Assembly: GCA_002163245.1 (NCBI GenBank) | Contig: MAAL01000078.1 | Location: 62,001 to 126,000 of the forward strand | Length of the DNA: 64,000 nt | Direction: 5' to 3' | Source: Gammaproteobacteria bacterium 42_54_T18 | GTDB lineage: Bacteria; Pseudomonadota; Gammaproteobacteria; Pseudomonadales; Ketobacteraceae | Shown here: one piece after another, positions 1 through 9,431 of the stretch | Numbering within the stretch: the first letter of the stretch is position 1 | Layout of the letters: each line of letters opens with the position of its first letter | Position numbers and translations under genes: made by a program | Notes under the pieces: model-generated | The model's database searches: none | Told to the model about the DNA's origin: nothing | What the model saw: the letters and a program-made list of their open reading frames with translations, nothing else

Positions 1-654
1 ACTCGGGGGCAATAACGCCACATGCGGGGCTAATCTTTCAAGGTCCTCTCTTGTAATTCCAGCTATAAGCATAAGTTCACTTAGGTCGACCAATATTCGA
101 TCTGCCGCTGTATAGGCTGGATCTAGTAGCAAATACTCTTGATCTTCATGCCCATCAGTCTCTAGATCATGATTCTCATCAAGCCAATCAACGACTCTAG
201 CAGCAATAGAAGCCGGAGTTAAACTGCTTGAGCTATCAATGGGAATGTGCAAATTCCCCAGTAACTTCACAAACTGAACTACCGAGTCCCCTGCCAGTAG
301 CAACCGATTGATGTTAAACCGCCCTTGCAAATCAGTGATCTCACCCTCTATTACACCCTGCCCTAAAGCAGTTTGAACTGGCGTAGTCCATTGCTCCTCC
401 AAGTCATCAGTACTTGGTGTTTTTTTTATGTCCGCCAAAAAATCTTCAACAAGTACGTATTGTGCTAGAGCCTCAGCGCTTTTGACGTTTTCCTCAGATT
501 GACTCAGCGCTAATAAGGTTCCTGTTCGCGTAATATCGATTCGTTGACGATAAGTCATTTCAACAGCTAAGTACGTAGCCACAGCTATTAGCATAAGGAC
601 GGTTATAATAACTGTTCCGCTTTGACTGGCCCTAGGCTTTAAATAAGGCGTCAT
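1..654 (-). CDS. gspK: Type II secretion minor pseudopilin GspK (partial, cut by window edge)
   Basis: The first 218 codons of a reading frame that runs off the left edge. It starts at an ATG overlapping the gspJ stop as ATGA. After a short basic leader (Arg8) and Gly13 comes a hydrophobic helix at about residues 14-33. The +5 position of the predicted mature protein is Thr rather than the Glu found in the other pseudopilins here; absence of Glu5 is typical of GspK, which caps the pseudopilus tip. A stretch rich in Asp, Glu and His at about residues 155-175 resembles the calcium-binding part of GspK. It is the last of seven gsp genes seen; gspL, gspM and gspC/D are not in the window. The family call is firm; the C-terminal part is unseen. 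Confidence 0.9.
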   Translation of the reverse strand, partial: MTPYLKPRASQSGTVIITVLMLIAVATYLAVEMTYRQRIDITRTGTLLALSQSEENVKSAEALAQYVLVEDFLADIKKTPSTDDLEEQWTTPVQTALGQGVIEGEITDLQGRFNINRLLLAGDSVVQFVKLLGNLHIPIDSSSSLTPASIAARVVDWLDENHDLETDGHEDQEYLLLDPAYTAADRILVDLSELMLIAGITREDLERLAPHVALLPPS

Positions 655-1358
655 AAGCACCCAACCTCGTTTAAAGCGAAACCATACCCTGATAAAACAG
701 AATATTTTCTAGAAATCTCGCCATAATCTGACGTTTTAATTTTCATCTCCACAACATCCGGTAGCCGAATGTCATTTTCCTCGTGAAAACCACAGTCCAT
801 TATAGCCGACCAACCGACAGGGTTTAAAGGGGGCCATTGGGCGGCATCCTTAAGGCTTCCTGAATCCTCAAAATAAAAAATAAAAGATAATTCCTCAACA
901 TTCGTTAACAATACCAGTCCTCTGCTTAAACTATCTTGTGCTCGATCCAGAACATACCAATAATTTCGTTTAAGGACGCCCTCCTCTAACGCATAGCTAA
1001 CTCTTTGCAACTCACTCCTCTTTCTCGCAAGAAATGGAGGGCTATTCCAACCACTTCGGGTGAACTCTATCGCATCCCCGCTTGATGTTAGTGCATCCAA
1101 TGGGTTCTCAGAATCAAACTCATCAGTCACGGGCCGAGGTATAATAAAACTAAGATCTTTATGCATGAACGAAAATGCTCGCTGTAATTCAGCAAGCCGT
1201 TTTGAGTCCCTATCCGTGATTTCCTTAACCTTACTAAAATTATTAAATACCAAATACATTCCGCCTGCCATTATGGAAAAAATGGCCATCGAAACTAAAA
1301 GCTCAATGAGGGTGAAGCCTCTTGTCTTAACCGAAAAGAAAGCGCTCGTGTAATTCAT
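651..1358 (-). CDS. gspJ: Type II secretion minor pseudopilin GspJ
   Basis: A 235-residue type IV-pilin-like protein. The prepilin peptidase site is Gly14 followed by FTLIE, giving Glu at +5 (Glu19), then a hydrophobic helix to about residue 36. The globular part (RSGWNSPPFLARKRSELQR, then YWYVLDRAQDS) is typical of GspJ. GspJ joins GspI and GspK in the complex that caps the pseudopilus. I chose the ATG at 1358, one base after the gspI stop; a longer frame opens with TTG at 1376 inside gspI and adds only six residues. The 3' end overlaps gspK by four bases, which suggests translational coupling. Confidence 0.93.
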   Translation of the reverse strand: MNYTSAFFSVKTRGFTLIELLVSMAIFSIMAGGMYLVFNNFSKVKEITDRDSKRLAELQRAFSFMHKDLSFIIPRPVTDEFDSENPLDALTSSGDAIEFTRSGWNSPPFLARKRSELQRVSYALEEGVLKRNYWYVLDRAQDSLSRGLVLLTNVEELSFIFYFEDSGSLKDAAQWPPLNPVGWSAIMDCGFHEENDIRLPDVVEMKIKTSDYGEISRKYSVLSGYGFALNEVGCL

Positions 1359-1359
1359 A

Positions 1360-1776
1360 TTATTTCTTGGCCACAAAAACAGTTTCTAAGATTGCAAGCG
1401 CTCCCTGTTCTTCGTCACCATCATCCTTTTTAATTTCGATATAAATTTTAATCAAAGCACCCTGAAGCGTTTTCTCCCCAGACGTCTCAACAAGCCAATC
1501 CCTTTCCGCGAATTTTACTTTATCAACACGCTTTGACGTTGACGGCACTGACTTATTCAAATTATACGCAGCCTTTAATTCGACCAGCTTATTCTGCGCA
1601 ACCCAAGTCGCCATCGTTTTATCTTTTAGTCGTGCGGCATTATTAATATTGGACTGAAAAGACCCCGTTAACGCCGTCACTGAGATTGCAAATATCGCAA
1701 GAGCAACCATTACCTCAATGAGTGTAAAGCCTTTTTTTGACAACCCAGAAAGCCTAGAAAAAGAATCAGCGCTCAT
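1360..1776 (-). CDS. gspI: Type II secretion minor pseudopilin GspI
   Basis: A 138-residue pseudopilin. The prepilin signal ends KKG with cleavage before FTLIE (Gly16, Glu21 at +5), followed by a hydrophobic helix (VMVALAIFAISVTALTG). The segment after the helix (NINNAARLKDKTMATWVAQN) is typical of GspI, which binds GspJ and GspK at the pilus tip. I start it at the ATG at 1776, which overlaps the end of gspH by 11 bases. Upstream in-frame GTG (1785) and TTG (1788) codons are possible alternatives and would change only the leader. It sits between gspH and gspJ in the usual order. Confidence 0.93.
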   Translation of the reverse strand: MSADSFSRLSGLSKKGFTLIEVMVALAIFAISVTALTGSFQSNINNAARLKDKTMATWVAQNKLVELKAAYNLNKSVPSTSKRVDKVKFAERDWLVETSGEKTLQGALIKIYIEIKKDDGDEEQGALAILETVFVAKK

Positions 1777-2470
1777 TATCGTCACCAAAATCTATCTTAA
1801 CTCGCCCTAAGTCATCTCCTTTAACAACCAGCATAATCGAGCTGTCGTATTCCAAAAAGAACTCAGCAACGAACGGCGTCATTTCACCGCTAGAAAGTAT
1901 ATAAACCGATGGTTCATACGTTGTATCTTCTTCAATCTCCGGACCAATCTCATCTAGGTTTAAATTTGTCTTTGTGAGCTCTGTTTCTCCATTGGTCGTT
2001 TGGTTCTCTCCTATTTTAACAAACTCACTTTCTTCTAATTCCAATAGGAATCGAACCCCCTCTGGAAGCTCATAACTACGTAAAGTGTTGTCATTTTCGA
2101 CTAAAACCCACTTAGGCTTCGGTGGTTCAGGAGGTGTTGCTGAAAGGGGTGTCGTAGCCGCGCCCGTAGCCGTTGATGTGGATGCAAGAGTTTCATCAAT
2201 TTCTTCCCTCCACCACCGTACAAACTGATATCCATCTTCAGTGACAACAATGCCCAGCTCTTGTTGTTGAAAAGAAGCTTCATCTACCGCTTGAGAGACG
2301 ACGGCCACAAATCTTTGAGCCTCTTTCTTTAAATTTCTTGCAGGGTCATTCGATGTAACATTAAGCGCAGTTAATGCCGTCATGATACCAATAATAATGA
2401 TCGCCACCATTATTTCGATTAACGTGAACCCCTTTGAATTGGGATTTACTGTCAATGATGGTGATCTCAT
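1766..2470 (-). CDS. gspH: Type II secretion minor pseudopilin GspH, with a low-complexity insertion
   Basis: A 234-residue pseudopilin with a class III signal (Gly14, then FTLIE, Glu19) and a helix at residues 15-37. The region up to about residue 90, ending GYQFVRWWREE, matches the GspH fold. Residues 95-120 are a low-complexity stretch of Ala, Thr, Ser and Pro ending PPEPPKPK, followed by an acidic region around residues 145-190. Many GspH proteins are about 160-200 residues, so the extra length seems to come from this loop. GspH joins the pilus shaft to its tip complex. It begins two bases after the gspG stop, so the genes are almost certainly co-transcribed. Confidence 0.88.
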   Translation of the reverse strand: MRSPSLTVNPNSKGFTLIEIMVAIIIIGIMTALTALNVTSNDPARNLKKEAQRFVAVVSQAVDEASFQQQELGIVVTEDGYQFVRWWREEIDETLASTSTATGAATTPLSATPPEPPKPKWVLVENDNTLRSYELPEGVRFLLELEESEFVKIGENQTTNGETELTKTNLNLDEIGPEIEEDTTYEPSVYILSSGEMTPFVAEFFLEYDSSIMLVVKGDDLGRVKIDFGDDNER

Positions 2471-2472
2471 AG

Positions 2473-2916
2473 CTATAGGTCGGCCATGGTTATATCTTGG
2501 CTAGCACCTTCTCCACCTTCATTTCCATCAGCACCAAGCGAATACAATTCAAACGGTTCGCCGTTAGTTCCAGGGCTAATATAACCGTAGGGGCGTCTCC
2601 ATGGATCCAACGGCTCTTTCTTTATATAGCCATTGGATGGCCAGCCTCGAGCATTTTCCGGTTTGTTTACTAATGCATCCAGCCCCATATCGGTTGTTGG
2701 ATAGGTATAATTATCAAGCTTAAACAAATCAAGAGCCTGAGAAATTGTCGAAAGATCTGTTCGTGCCGCTTGGACACGAGATTTATCAACATTATCAAAC
2801 ACGTTTACAGCAACCAGCCCAGCTAACACGCCTAAGATGACCACCACGACCATGATTTCGATTAATGTAAAACCGGCACTTCGTTTTGGTGTCACGGTGT
2901 AGTTAACTCTTTTCAT
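2473..2916 (-). CDS. gspG: Type II secretion major pseudopilin GspG
   Basis: A 147-residue major pseudopilin, the main shaft subunit of the type II secretion pseudopilus. Cleavage is expected after Gly15, before FTLIE (Glu20 at +5). The helix is followed by the GspG signature AARTDLSTISQALDLFKLD, the DPWRRPYGY element, and a C-terminal glycine- and acid-rich loop (LGADGNEGGEGASQDI) like the calcium-binding loop of known GspG proteins. An in-frame ATG at 2925 directly abuts an AGGAA motif, whereas the ATG at 2916 lies at normal distance from it, so I use 2916. It is 20 bases downstream of gspF. Confidence 0.95.
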   Translation of the reverse strand: MKRVNYTVTPKRSAGFTLIEIMVVVVILGVLAGLVAVNVFDNVDKSRVQAARTDLSTISQALDLFKLDNYTYPTTDMGLDALVNKPENARGWPSNGYIKKEPLDPWRRPYGYISPGTNGEPFELYSLGADGNEGGEGASQDITMADL

Positions 2917-2936
2917 TGTTGCCATTTCCTTTTTAC

Positions 2937-4151
2937 TTATCCAATAGAACTATTCATATTAATTACCGGGAGCATTATGGACAATACAATCACCATTACC
3001 ACCCCTCCCATCACTACCAACATCAGTGGTTCAAACAAGCTGACTATGGTGCTCACGAGATCTTCTAATTCTCTTTCTTGGTTATCCGCAGCTCGGCCCA
3101 ACATGCTATCCAGTTCACCACTACTTTCACCACTTGCCACCATTTGCATCATCATCGGTGGAAAATAGCCACTTTGATCTAATGAATTAAATAAGGTAGC
3201 ACCTTCTTTAAGCTTCTCCGCACCCTCTATGACAGCCTCTCGGATACATAAGTTTCCAGAAACCTGACCAGATATGCGTAACGCTTCTACTAAAGGCACC
3301 CCACTTTTGGACAATATACTTAACGTACTAATAACCCTGGCAGCATTAAAACCTCGATTGATTTTTCCAATAAGTGGGACCTTGAGAATATTGGCGTGAA
3401 CCTTATATTTAAACGGTTCGTTCTGTAATGCTTTTTGAAAGCCCATTATTGCTGCTACGATTAGAAGCCCAATAGCCCACCACCAACTCTGAAGAAACTC
3501 ACTTGACGATATCATCGCCTGTGTGAGTGCAGGCAATTCTTGGTCAGAACCTTCAAATATGCCAACGATTTTTGGCACAACAAATGTCAGCATGCCAACA
3601 ACAATCAATATACTAAAAATGACAAGAACAACCGGATAGATCATTGCTCCTTGTATCTTTTTTCGGGTTTGGTAACGACTTTCTGTATAATCCGCCAACT
3701 GCTCAAGAACCAGATCCAAGTGGCCGGAATGCTCGCCTGCTGCCACTGTCGCTCGATATAAATCGGGAAATGCTTTGGGGTACTCTGTTAACGCCTGCGC
3801 TAACGAGTGTCCCTCTACGACCTTGGATCGAATAGCGAGCATCATGCTAATGACTTTTGGCTTTTCACTTTGTTTAGAAACCGCTTTTAATGTTTCCTCT
3901 AAAGGGATACCTGCCTGTAATAGCGTTGCTAATTGGCGTGTAAGCAATGCTAGGTCAGAGGCACTAATCGTACCTTTATTGGATACCTTAGCCCCTTTTG
4001 TTTGGGTTTTCTGAACGGTAGGTTCAACCGCTAGGGGTACAAAACCTTTTTCCTTTAACTGCTGGCGAACTTGCCTGGGGCTGTCGCCTTCAAGAACGCC
4101 TTTTTTCTGCTTGCCATTGGTATCAAGGGCTGTGTAATCAAATGCTGCCAA
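2937..4151 (-). CDS. gspF: Type II secretion inner-membrane platform protein GspF
   Basis: A 404-residue polytopic membrane protein with two T2SSF repeats: cytoplasmic residues about 70-165 and about 270-370, each containing a G-E-x-S-G motif (AAGEHSGHLD and VASGESSGELD). Membrane helices lie near 172-196, 220-238 and 375-400. GspF forms the platform that couples the GspE ATPase to pseudopilus growth. The frame opens with TTG (TTG GCA GCA TTT GAT); the GGAGGAATAAAGC just upstream is a strong ribosome-binding site, and the encoded MAAFDYTALD is the usual GspF start, so TTG is credible. It follows gspE by three bases. Confidence 0.95.
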   Translation of the reverse strand: MAAFDYTALDTNGKQKKGVLEGDSPRQVRQQLKEKGFVPLAVEPTVQKTQTKGAKVSNKGTISASDLALLTRQLATLLQAGIPLEETLKAVSKQSEKPKVISMMLAIRSKVVEGHSLAQALTEYPKAFPDLYRATVAAGEHSGHLDLVLEQLADYTESRYQTRKKIQGAMIYPVVLVIFSILIVVGMLTFVVPKIVGIFEGSDQELPALTQAMISSSEFLQSWWWAIGLLIVAAIMGFQKALQNEPFKYKVHANILKVPLIGKINRGFNAARVISTLSILSKSGVPLVEALRISGQVSGNLCIREAVIEGAEKLKEGATLFNSLDQSGYFPPMMMQMVASGESSGELDSMLGRAADNQERELEDLVSTIVSLFEPLMLVVMGGVVMVIVLSIMLPVINMNSSIG

Positions 4152-4154
4152 GCT

Positions 4155-5678
4155 TTATTCCTCCCTGGTGACCCGTAATACCTCTTCTATGGTGGTAATG
4201 CCAGAAATTACATTTCTCGCACCGTCATCCCGAATGCTTCCACCAGATTTTCTTGCATGCTTTGCAAGTTCCTGTTCGCTAGCACCGTTATGCACCATTG
4301 TTCTTAATTCTTCATCAAAAATAATCAACTCGTAGATACCTGTTCGGCCACTATAACCGAGATGGTTACATTCCTCACAACCATTTGCATGGTAAAGTGT
4401 GTGAGCATCTGCTGTTTCAATTCCTAATACCTGACATTCGCTTTCATCGGGTGTATAGCTTGTTTTACATTCCTTACACAACACTCGAACAAGCCTTTGT
4501 GCCAATAAACCGAGCAGACTTGAGGACAAAAGAAACGGCTCAATACCCATGTCATGTAGACGTGTAACAGACCCAACGGCACTGTTGGTATGTAACGTTG
4601 ATAGCACCAAATGCCCTGTCAGGCTCGACTGAACGGCAATTTCCGCTGTTTCAATGTCTCGTATTTCACCAATCATAACAACATCAGGATCCTGTCGAAG
4701 GATTGCCCTCAGCCCTTTTGCAAAGGTCATATCAACTTTGGTATTTACCTGGGTTTGGCCAATACCTTCTAGTTGGTATTCAATGGGGTCTTCAACAGTA
4801 AGGATGTTACGTGATTTGTCATTAAGTTGAGATAAAGCTGCATACAGCGTTGTTGTTTTACCTGACCCTGTTGGCCCTGTAACTAAGATGATTCCATGGG
4901 GTTTTTCTATAATCCCTGTCATGCGGGACAAATCATTATCAGCCATCCCTAAGTGAGTGAGATTTAGCCGCCCTGCTTGCTTATCAAGTAAACGCAATAC
5001 AACACGTTCGCCTGCACTACTTGGCATAGTGGAGACACGAACATCAATTTCTCGACCAGCAACCCGAAGGGAGATACGGCCGTCTTGAGGCAATCGTTTT
5101 TCTGCAATATCCAGTCTTGCCATAACCTTTATTCGAGAAACGAGAAGTGGCGCTAACGCTCGCTTAGGCTGAACAATCTCTCGAAGCACACCGTCTACAC
5201 GAAACCTTACTACTAAGCGCTTTTCGAATGTCTCTATATGAATATCAGACGCATTTAATTTAACCGCCTCGGTTAATAATGCATTGATCAGGCGGATTAT
5301 GGGGGCATCATCCTCCTGCTCCATTAGGTCTTCAGTTTCTGGTACGGATTCTGCCAGACTAGCTAGGTCAAGTTCATCCCCTAGTCCTTCCACCATCTGC
5401 ATCGCTTCACTTGAATCATTCTCGTAAGCAAGAGTGAGGCGTCTATTAAACTCTGTATCATTTACTTCCGTAAAACGTATTGGCACACCAAGAAACCGTC
5501 GAACTTCTGCCACAACACCCACCGAAACACCGTGTTTATAGCTGACTTTTGCATCGATAGGACTAATACCTTCAACCACAACGCCATTACGTTTCGCAAA
5601 AGTAAAAGGAAGCCGCTTGTTAAGGGCAGACCTGTCTTCAGCGACTTGGTGTTGTTCTTCTTGCTGCTCTAGTTCCAT
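4155..5678 (-). CDS. gspE: Type II secretion ATPase GspE
   Basis: A 507-residue secretion ATPase that powers pseudopilus assembly from the cytoplasm. Visible motifs are the Walker A loop [10 protein letters not shown] (268-277), the Asp box (VEDPIE, 295-300), Walker [13 protein letters not shown] (330-341), the His box (LSTLHTNS, 359-366) and a zinc-binding tetracysteine module (Cys401, Cys404, Cys434, Cys437), which separates GspE from PilT. The N-terminal domain (about 20-115) precedes the catalytic core. It is the first visible gene of the gsp operon; transcription probably starts in the 279-base gap shared with galE. Confidence 0.96.
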   Translation of the reverse strand: MELEQQEEQHQVAEDRSALNKRLPFTFAKRNGVVVEGISPIDAKVSYKHGVSVGVVAEVRRFLGVPIRFTEVNDTEFNRRLTLAYENDSSEAMQMVEGLGDELDLASLAESVPETEDLMEQEDDAPIIRLINALLTEAVKLNASDIHIETFEKRLVVRFRVDGVLREIVQPKRALAPLLVSRIKVMARLDIAEKRLPQDGRISLRVAGREIDVRVSTMPSSAGERVVLRLLDKQAGRLNLTHLGMADNDLSRMTGIIEKPHGIILVTGPTGSGKTTTLYAALSQLNDKSRNILTVEDPIEYQLEGIGQTQVNTKVDMTFAKGLRAILRQDPDVVMIGEIRDIETAEIAVQSSLTGHLVLSTLHTNSAVGSVTRLHDMGIEPFLLSSSLLGLLAQRLVRVLCKECKTSYTPDESECQVLGIETADAHTLYHANGCEECNHLGYSGRTGIYELIIFDEELRTMVHNGASEQELAKHARKSGGSIRDDGARNVISGITTIEEVLRVTREE

Positions 5679-5957
5679 AGGGGCTCTGATTTTTACGGTA
5701 ATTTATATCTAAGACTAACCTGTAATAACAATTATGACCAACATAACACCGAGATTCTCCATTAAATGGCTAATATTGCTCATATTTTTTGATTTCAATG
5801 ATTTTTTATTTATGTGAATTGTAAATATGACCAAAAAACACCTAAACGAGACTATTTTCCCGTGATTCTCTTCAATAAATCGCTATAATTTCGGAAAGTA
5901 AAAGCAGAACAATCATTCAATACTAAATAATTTGCTATATAGACGGAAACAATAACA
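5679..5957. promoter_or_regulatory. Divergent intergenic region between gspE and galE
   Basis: A 279-base AT-rich gap between two divergently transcribed operons, so both promoters should lie here. No open frame worth calling, tRNA-like fold or strong hairpin is visible. I could not single out convincing -35/-10 pairs on either strand, and there is no GG-N10-GC sigma-54 element. Confidence 0.5.
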
Positions 5958-6956
5958 ATGTCAGGAACTATACTCGTCACAGGCGGTGCAGGATATATCG
6001 GCAGCCACGTTGTACGCCAACTGGGTGAAAGAAACGAAAAAATTATCGTTTTAGATAACTTATCAACAGGCTTTAAAGAGTCGGTATTGTATGGCGAGCT
6101 TGTTATTGGCGATACAGGTGATGAAGCTTTAGTCAGTCAGCTTATAGAAAAGCACAACATTGAAACCGTTATTCATTTTGCAGCACATACTATCGTTCCT
6201 GAGTCTGTTGAAAACCCATTAAAGTATTACAAAAACAACACCGCCAATACACGTTCTTTATTAGAATGTTGCCAAAAAGGCGGGGTAAAACATTTTATAT
6301 TCTCTTCTACCGCGGCTGTCTACGGTGAACCTAAAGACTCAAGCGTATCTGAATTAGCTGCAACACAACCCATCAACCCTTATGGCATGTCGAAGCTTAT
6401 GAGCGAGCACATGATAAAGGACCTAAGCAAGGCAACAGATTTAACTCACGTCATTTTACGTTACTTTAATGTGGCCGGTTGCGATCCTAAAGGAAGACTT
6501 GGCCAACGAACTGAGAAAGCTACGCTACTAACAAAAGTTGCTGTTGAGGCTGCTGTTGGGAAACGCGAAAAGGTGTACATATTTGGTACTGACTTTGACA
6601 CACCAGATGGCACTGGGATTCGCGACTATATCCATGTAGAGGACCTTGCAAGGGCTCATGTAAAAGCACTTGATTATCTGACGTCAAAATCGGAATCAAT
6701 TACCGTCAATGCTGGTTACGGTCATGGATACAGTGTTCGAGAAGTCTTAGACATGGTTATGAAACTGAATGGCTCACCATTTACTATTGAAGAAGTAGAC
6801 CGTCGTGCTGGTGACCCCCCTGCGCTTACAGCCATAGCGAATAAGATAAAGGATAGCCTTGGCTGGGAGCCAGAGCACGACAGCTTAGAAGCCATCGTTT
6901 CATCTGCTTTAGCCTGGGAAAAGCATTTACTCCTAGAAGCATCTAACAAAGAATAA
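5958..6956 (+). CDS. galE: UDP-glucose 4-epimerase GalE
   Basis: A 332-residue extended short-chain dehydrogenase that interconverts UDP-glucose and UDP-galactose. The NAD-binding TGGAGYIGSH is at residues 8-17. The catalytic Ser/Thr region FSSTAAVYG is at 115-123 and the YxxxK pair is Tyr142/Lys146 (PYGMSK). Further GalE signatures are RYFNVAG, DGTGIRDYIHV and NAGYGHGYSV. The length matches bacterial GalE. It heads a three-gene plus-strand run with the phosphopantetheinyl transferase and pgi, five bases before the next gene. With GalU and Pgi nearby it supplies sugar nucleotides for the polysaccharide genes further right. Confidence 0.95.
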   Translation: MSGTILVTGGAGYIGSHVVRQLGERNEKIIVLDNLSTGFKESVLYGELVIGDTGDEALVSQLIEKHNIETVIHFAAHTIVPESVENPLKYYKNNTANTRSLLECCQKGGVKHFIFSSTAAVYGEPKDSSVSELAATQPINPYGMSKLMSEHMIKDLSKATDLTHVILRYFNVAGCDPKGRLGQRTEKATLLTKVAVEAAVGKREKVYIFGTDFDTPDGTGIRDYIHVEDLARAHVKALDYLTSKSESITVNAGYGHGYSVREVLDMVMKLNGSPFTIEEVDRRAGDPPALTAIANKIKDSLGWEPEHDSLEAIVSSALAWEKHLLLEASNKE

Positions 6957-6961
6957 TCGAC

Positions 6962-7720
6962 GTGCCAACCACTGAAACTTCAGGCGCGGGACCTTCAGAA
7001 ACCATGCATTCAGAGACAACGTTTTCAGAGACAATATTCCCAGACACGCTATTTCCAAGTGACATATCGATTGTGGTCGCTAAAGCGTGGATGGGTGAAA
7101 CCCCCGCTCTACCCGATGAAGAGAGCTATGTTGCTAACGCCGTTAAAAAGCGAAAACGTGAATTCCGAGCCGGGCGCCACTGCGCTCACGCTGCCATCAA
7201 TTCATTATTGAACAACAACATTAACGATCAAATTCCTATTAAAATTGCTCCGTCCCGTAAAGCCTGTTGGCCCACAGGGGTCGTTGGCAGTATCTCCCAC
7301 TCCGGTTCTCACTGCTCAGCTGCTGCAGCAAATGGGTCCAAATACCTATCACTTGGTCACGATGTGGAAGTCGCCAGAGAACTTGAAAGCAATATACACA
7401 AAATGATTTGCACAACAACAGAGTTGGCCTTTATTGCTGAACACAACACCTCCAACATACCACTTACCACCATTATATTTAGCGCCAAAGAAAGCATCCA
7501 CAAAACCTATTCACCCCTTAACGGGCATATGCTGGATTTTTTGGATGCAGAAGTAGAGCTTGATTTAGAAAATCGCCGCTTCAAAGCAAGAATAATCAAC
7601 CCAGAAAAAAACCCAAAAAACCCAATTTCCTTTCTCGACGGTGCATTTGCCATTAGCAATGGTTACATTTATACGGGCATATACCTAATCGATCCCACTT
7701 ATATAGAACCTACGTTATGA
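6962..7720 (+). CDS. 4'-phosphopantetheinyl transferase, EntD/Sfp type
   Basis: A 252-residue Sfp/EntD-like enzyme that would transfer phosphopantetheine from CoA to carrier proteins. Motifs in order: RAGRHCAHAAI (69-79), GSISHSGSHC (109-118), the metal-binding GHDVE (132-136, His where Ile is usual) and FSAKESIHK (173-181) with Lys176 and Glu177. The frame opens with GTG; residues 6-33 carry a degenerate SETxF repeat with no known role, and Met15 is an alternative start, so the N-terminus is uncertain. It overlaps pgi by four bases (ATGA). No carrier protein, NRPS or PKS gene is visible in the window. The family call is good; the substrate is unknown. Confidence 0.85.
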   Translation: MPTTETSGAGPSETMHSETTFSETIFPDTLFPSDISIVVAKAWMGETPALPDEESYVANAVKKRKREFRAGRHCAHAAINSLLNNNINDQIPIKIAPSRKACWPTGVVGSISHSGSHCSAAAANGSKYLSLGHDVEVARELESNIHKMICTTTELAFIAEHNTSNIPLTTIIFSAKESIHKTYSPLNGHMLDFLDAEVELDLENRRFKARIINPEKNPKNPISFLDGAFAISNGYIYTGIYLIDPTYIEPTL

Positions 7721-9363
7721 AAGCAGAGTTCACGTCATTTTTTAACAATACACATATTCAAAAAAAGCTTAACGAACTCGAAAGGCGCGCTAAAGCAACA
7801 TCATTAAGCGCTCGATTTGCTGCTGATAAAAATCGGTTTGATAATTTCAGTATTGACTTAGATGGCTTACTGTTTGATTTCTCAAAAAACCATATCGATG
7901 CTGACACCCTTTCTACTCTCATAGCTGGAGCATCGGATGCTGGTTTAACATCTTTGATCAATGATATGTTTGAAGGCAAAAAAATCAACAACACGGAAGA
8001 TCGTGCAGTCCTACATACAGCTCTTCGATCCCCTCCAGGAGACAGGCCGTCACACCTTAGCGCCACCATTGAGAACGCACAGCAGAACATGAACACCTTC
8101 AGCGACTCCATTCGAAACAAGGCCTGGCTCGGAGCAACGGGAAAACCATTAACACAAATTATCAATATTGGAATAGGTGGTTCAGATCTCGGGCCTGCAA
8201 TGGCGGTAGATGCATTATCCCACTACTCCGATAAAGATTTTGAGTTTCATTTTGTCTCCAATATAGATCCAACCCATATTGTAGAAGCGTTAGCAAAGTG
8301 CACTCCTGAAACAACACTATTGATAGTATCATCCAAATCCTTTTCAACACTAGAAACGCTTAGCAACGCCAAAGCTGCAAAGAATTGGTTGGTTAGCGCA
8401 TTGGGCCCAGATGCCAACATTGGAAAACACTTTATAGGTATCTCTTCAAACATCGGCGCTGTAACTGAGTTTGGTATTCCCGAAACCAACATCCTACCAA
8501 TGTGGGACTGGGTTGGAGGGCGCTATTCCCTATGGTCCGCCATTGGGTTGTCACTCGAAATTGCTATTGGTAAGAAAGGATTTTCGGATTTTTTACGGGG
8601 TGGCCACTGTATCGACAAACACTTCAGAGAATCACCGTTTGAAAATAACATCCCTGTCCTTATGGCTCTAATTAGCTTGTGGAACAGTAATTATATGGAT
8701 GCCGATTCAAATGCCGTTGTATGTTACGAGCAATTCCTTCACCGTTTTGTGTCCTACCTACAACAAATGGACATGGAGAGTAATGGGAAAAGCGTGCAAA
8801 GAAACGGAGAGCCCTGCCTTTGGAAGACTGCCATACCGCTATGGGGAGGAACCGGAAGCGACACGCAACATTCCTACCATCAACTATTCCACCAAGGCTC
8901 TCGCATGGTGCCTCTGGACTTTATCGTCGGAGCCAACAGTCTAAACCCTATTGGTGATCAGCAGGCATTTCTATTTGCAAACTGCTTAGCACAAAGTAAA
9001 GCCCTTATGACAGGGCAGGATAAAAACACGATAAAGCAGGATCTGCTTAACAAAGGGTTAAGTGAAGAAGAGGCGGAGCAACTCTCATCTCACAAAGAGA
9101 TACCCGGTAACCGCCCAAGCAACATGATTGTATACAACAAACTAACTCCTTTTGTACTAGGTCAACTTGTCGCATTATACGAACATAAAGTATTCGTATT
9201 AAGCGTTCTTTGGAACATCAATGCATTTGACCAATGGGGCGTTGAACTGGGGAAAGAACTTAGTGGCTCAATTAAGTCCGCCTTATTAAGTAACGATACA
9301 GACTTAAATACTGATGCTTCAACACTCGGCCTTATTGCACGCTACAAAAAACAAACGAGCTAA
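7717..9363 (+). CDS. pgi: Glucose-6-phosphate isomerase
   Basis: A 548-residue enzyme, the length of E. coli Pgi, converting glucose 6-phosphate and fructose 6-phosphate. Recognisable signatures are IGIGGSDLGPAMA, the phosphate-binding SSKSFSTLETL, WDWVGGRYSLWSAIG, the catalytic glutamate region NGEPCLWKT, HQGSRMVPLDFI, and the C-terminal INAFDQWGVELGKEL with its catalytic lysine. The ATG overlaps the stop of the preceding gene (ATGA), indicating coupling. A hairpin terminator follows within 20 bases of the stop. Position next to galE and opposite galU suggests feeding of hexose phosphate into sugar-nucleotide synthesis. Confidence 0.97.
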   Translation: MKAEFTSFFNNTHIQKKLNELERRAKATSLSARFAADKNRFDNFSIDLDGLLFDFSKNHIDADTLSTLIAGASDAGLTSLINDMFEGKKINNTEDRAVLHTALRSPPGDRPSHLSATIENAQQNMNTFSDSIRNKAWLGATGKPLTQIINIGIGGSDLGPAMAVDALSHYSDKDFEFHFVSNIDPTHIVEALAKCTPETTLLIVSSKSFSTLETLSNAKAAKNWLVSALGPDANIGKHFIGISSNIGAVTEFGIPETNILPMWDWVGGRYSLWSAIGLSLEIAIGKKGFSDFLRGGHCIDKHFRESPFENNIPVLMALISLWNSNYMDADSNAVVCYEQFLHRFVSYLQQMDMESNGKSVQRNGEPCLWKTAIPLWGGTGSDTQHSYHQLFHQGSRMVPLDFIVGANSLNPIGDQQAFLFANCLAQSKALMTGQDKNTIKQDLLNKGLSEEEAEQLSSHKEIPGNRPSNMIVYNKLTPFVLGQLVALYEHKVFVLSVLWNINAFDQWGVELGKELSGSIKSALLSNDTDLNTDASTLGLIARYKKQTS

Positions 9364-9378
9364 ATAACAACGTACAAA

Positions 9379-9420
9379 TAAAAAAGGCGTTCAACACCAT
9401 ATGCTGAATGCCTTTTTATT
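9379..9420. terminator. Bidirectional intrinsic terminator between pgi and galU
   Basis: An inverted repeat, AAAAAGGCGTTCA pairing with TGAATGCCTTTTT (one G-T pair) around an 11-base loop. It has an A run on one side and a T run on the other, so it can stop transcription from both converging genes. Confidence 0.85.
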
Positions 9421-9431
9421 TGAAAAAATAG

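Noticed and set aside
1060-1353. Plus-strand open frame opposite gspJ
   Set aside because: It is antisense to a clear pseudopilin gene, lacks a ribosome-binding site and has no recognisable domain.
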